Below the pieces are notes generated by a model that saw only the letters and a program-made list of their open reading frames with translations, was not told the DNA's origin and made no database searches. Position numbers and translations under genes: made by a program. A stretch of DNA of 64,000 nucleotides from Pseudomonas costantinii (GTDB lineage: Bacteria; Pseudomonadota; Gammaproteobacteria; Pseudomonadales; Pseudomonadaceae), in contig NZ_MDDR01000016.1 of the NCBI RefSeq assembly GCF_001870435.1, positions 62,001 through 126,000 of the forward strand, written 5' to 3'. Below, piece by piece: positions 61,739 to 64,000 of this stretch. Position 1 is the stretch's first letter. Every line of letters starts with the position of its first letter.

Positions 61739-64000
61739 TCAAGCGCCCTGGCGCTTGTCCTCGACCTTCCACTTGCCGCCGTCGTAGAAAGCTTTCCAGC
61801 CGGTAGGCTTGCCGTCCACTTCGGTCTGCACGTACTGCTCCTTGGTTTTACGGCTGTAGCGGATCACGGCCGGACGACCGTCGGGATCCTTCTTCGGCGC
61901 CTCGCACAAGAAGTGGTACTTAGGATCGATCTCATCCTTGTGCGGCACGATCTCCAGCACCAGCGGTGCACGGGTCTCGCGGTTTTTCGGGAACTGGCTG
62001 GCCGCCAGGAACAAGCCCGAAGCACCGTCACGCAGGATGTAAGTGTCGTTGACCTTCTCGCACTTGAGTTCAGGCATCTTCACCGGATCCATTTTCGGTG
62101 GAGCCGCATCGCCGCTTTTCAGCAGCTTACGCGTGTTCTTGCAGGTCGCATTGGTGCAACCGAAGAACTTGCCGAAACGGCCGGTCTTGAGCTGCATTTC
62201 ACTGCCGCACTTGTCACATTCCAGGCTCGGACCTTCGTAGCCCTTGATGCGGTAGGTGCCCTCTTCAATCTCGTAGCCGTTGCAATCCGGGTTGTTACCG
62301 CAGATGTGCAACTTGTGCTTCTCGTCCAGCAGGTACGCGTCCATCGCCGTGCTGCAGATCGGGCAACGGTGTTTGCCACGCAGTACCAGCGACTCGGACT
62401 CACCCTCGTCATCGGCCGCAATTTCATCACCCGGCACCAGGTTCACGGTAGCCTTGCAGCGCTCTTTCGGCGGCAGGCTGTAGCCCGAGCACCCAAGGAA
62501 CACACCAGTAGACGCGGTACGAATCTGCATCGGGCGACCGCAGGTCAAGCACGGGATGTCGGTCATCACCGGCTGATTGGCGCGCATGCCGCTCTCAGGG
62601 CTTTCGGCCACTTCGAGCTTTTTCTTGAAGTCACCGTAAAACTCGTCGAGCACATTTTTCCAGTCGCGCTCGCCCTGGGCTACGTCATCGAGGTGCTCTT
62701 CCATGCCGGCGGTGAAGCCGTAGTCCATCAGGTTGGAGAAGCTCTCGGACAAACGCTCAGTCACGATGTCGCCCATCTTTTCCGAATAGAAACGACGGTT
62801 GTGCAGCGCGACGTAGCCACGGTCCTGAATGGTGGAGATGATTGCCGCATAGGTCGAAGGACGACCGATACCGCGTTTTTCCATCTCTTTCACCAGGCTG
62901 GCTTCCGAATAACGCGCCGGTGGCTTGGTGAAGTGCTGGGACGGGTCGAGCTTGATCAGCTTCAACGTGTCGCCCTGGGCCATGTCCGGCAGCACATCGT
63001 CGTCGCCAGGCTTGGCGATTTGCGGCATGACACGGGTGTAGCCGTCGAACTTGAGGATACGGCCCTTGGCGCGCAACTCGAAGTCAGAAGCCGCCACGCT
63101 GACGGTTGTAGACAAGTATTGCGCCGGCAGCATTTGGCACGCCAGGAATTGGCGCCAGATCAGCTCGTAGAGGCGCTCAGCGTCGCGCTCCATGCCACTC
63201 AGCTTGGAGGGCTCGGTGTTAGCGTCGGAAGGACGAATCGCTTCGTGAGCCTCCTGTGCGCCTTCCTTACTGCTGTAGACGTTCGGATTCTCCGGCAGGT
63301 ACTTCTTGCCGAATTCGCTTTCAATATAAGTACGCGCCATCGCGACCGCGTCCACCGACAGGTTGGTGGAGTCAGTACGCATATAGGTGATGTAGCCGGC
63401 TTCGTACAGACGCTGGGCCATCATCATGGTCTTCTTCACACCGAAGCCCAGGCGGTTACTCGCTGCCTGTTGCAGGGTGGAGGTGATGAACGGCGCCGAC
63501 GGTTTGCTGCTGGTCGGTTTGTCTTCACGCTTGACGATGCTGTAGCTGGAAGCCTTGAGCTTTTCCAGCGCGGCCATGGCCTGGGCTTCGTTCAGCGGTT
63601 TGAAAGCCTCGCCTTTCTCGCGGGCCACTTCAAAGCGCACGTTGGCGCCCTTGGCGGTGCCGAGGTCAGCGTGGACTTCCCAGTATTCTTCGGGGTTGAA
63701 CGCACGAATCTCGCGCTCACGCTCCACCACCAGCTTGACCGCTACCGACTGCACACGGCCGGCGGACAGGCCACGGGCGATCTTTGCCCATAGCAGTGGC
63801 GAGACCATGTAACCCACGACGCGGTCGAGGAAACGACGGGCCTGTTGGGCGTTGACGCGGTCGATATCCAGTTCCCCCGGCTTGGAGAAGGCTTCCTGGA
63901 TGGCTTTTTTGGTGATTTCGTTGAACACCACACGCTTGTAGCGGCTGTCGTCACCACCGATGGCTTCCCGCAGGTGCCAGGCAATGGCTTCCCCTTCGCG
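61739..64000 (-). CDS. topA: DNA topoisomerase I TopA, 5' end outside the window
   Basis: Type IA topoisomerase that relaxes negative supercoils; about 753 residues are visible and the frame is open at base 64000, so the first ~100 residues (Toprim start) are missing. It contains [10 protein letters not shown] from the Toprim domain, the active-site Tyr in [38 protein letters not shown] and [19 protein letters not shown]. The C-terminus has Cys4-type zinc ribbons ([41 protein letters not shown]) and a charged tail. Stop TGA at 61739-61741. Confidence 0.97.
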   Translation of the reverse strand, partial: REGEAIAWHLREAIGGDDSRYKRVVFNEITKKAIQEAFSKPGELDIDRVNAQQARRFLDRVVGYMVSPLLWAKIARGLSAGRVQSVAVKLVVEREREIRAFNPEEYWEVHADLGTAKGANVRFEVAREKGEAFKPLNEAQAMAALEKLKASSYSIVKREDKPTSSKPSAPFITSTLQQAASNRLGFGVKKTMMMAQRLYEAGYITYMRTDSTNLSVDAVAMARTYIESEFGKKYLPENPNVYSSKEGAQEAHEAIRPSDANTEPSKLSGMERDAERLYELIWRQFLACQMLPAQYLSTTVSVAASDFELRAKGRILKFDGYTRVMPQIAKPGDDDVLPDMAQGDTLKLIKLDPSQHFTKPPARYSEASLVKEMEKRGIGRPSTYAAIISTIQDRGYVALHNRRFYSEKMGDIVTERLSESFSNLMDYGFTAGMEEHLDDVAQGERDWKNVLDEFYGDFKKKLEVAESPESGMRANQPVMTDIPCLTCGRPMQIRTASTGVFLGCSGYSLPPKERCKATVNLVPGDEIAADDEGESESLVLRGKHRCPICSTAMDAYLLDEKHKLHICGNNPDCNGYEIEEGTYRIKGYEGPSLECDKCGSEMQLKTGRFGKFFGCTNATCKNTRKLLKSGDAAPPKMDPVKMPELKCEKVNDTYILRDGASGLFLAASQFPKNRETRAPLVLEIVPHKDEIDPKYHFLCEAPKKDPDGRPAVIRYSRKTKEQYVQTEVDGKPTGWKAFYDGGKWKVEDKRQGA

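Overview
The window looks like chromosomal DNA of a fluorescent Pseudomonas, probably of the P. fluorescens group. The DNA is GC-rich. It carries gene runs I know from P. aeruginosa: dusA-tal-rssC-rssB-pilZ-mlaA, queF-cupredoxin-copR-copS, lolC-lolD-lolE-pilZ-glpQ-like-sthA, and gap-like/mfd/csiV/nagZ/psrA/lexA-sulA/topA. It is dotted with REP/REPIN elements of the type known from P. fluorescens. These assignments come from reading translations and from memory of gene families; no search was run.

Region 1 (1-6417) is a peptide/amide sensing and uptake locus. A Dpp/Opp-type ABC transporter (two permeases, two ATPases) follows a proline-iminopeptidase-like hydrolase in one leftward operon. A LuxR-family solo regulator without a luxI is divergent from it, and an L-amino-acid-amidase-like hydrolase lies downstream of the regulator. 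The layout matches the plant-signal-responsive PipR-type loci. Matching lux-box-like inverted repeats sit before both hydrolase genes. Region 2 (6418-19281) is rich in purine functions: an NCS2 xanthine-type permease, a LysR regulator, a Tsx-like outer-membrane channel, the PunC/PunR pair and the nucleotide nucleosidase PpnN. Mixed in are an ArgD-like aminotransferase, another LysR regulator, a HAD hydrolase, FabV and an LpxO-like protein.

Region 3 (19282-27071) is accessory and mixed: a broken RidA remnant beside a VapBC toxin-antitoxin pair, small exported proteins, a LysR/NADP-oxidoreductase divergent pair, a malate:quinone oxidoreductase with a signal peptide, an MFS exporter, a small lipoprotein and a DUF6124/DUF3077-like small protein. 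Region 4 (about 27360-29500) is a visibly AT-rich island with two tightly coupled genes, an FRG-domain protein and a DUF262-domain protein, immediately upstream of dusA. It is the best candidate in the window for an undescribed, possibly anti-phage, system.

Region 5 (29612-64000) is mostly core genome: translation and tRNA modification (dusA, queF), central carbon metabolism (tal, gap-like, sthA), RpoS/stress signalling (rssB, rssC, psrA), the envelope (mlaA, lolCDE, nagZ, csiV-like), copper sensing (copRS plus a cupredoxin), DNA repair and SOS (mfd, lexA, sulA), an SNF2 helicase and topA, which runs off the right edge. Regulatory sites readable by eye include two LexA boxes before lexA, two overlapping PsrA boxes before psrA and a Cus/Cop-type box before copR. 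I saw no rRNA, tRNA, CRISPR array, insertion sequence or integrase.
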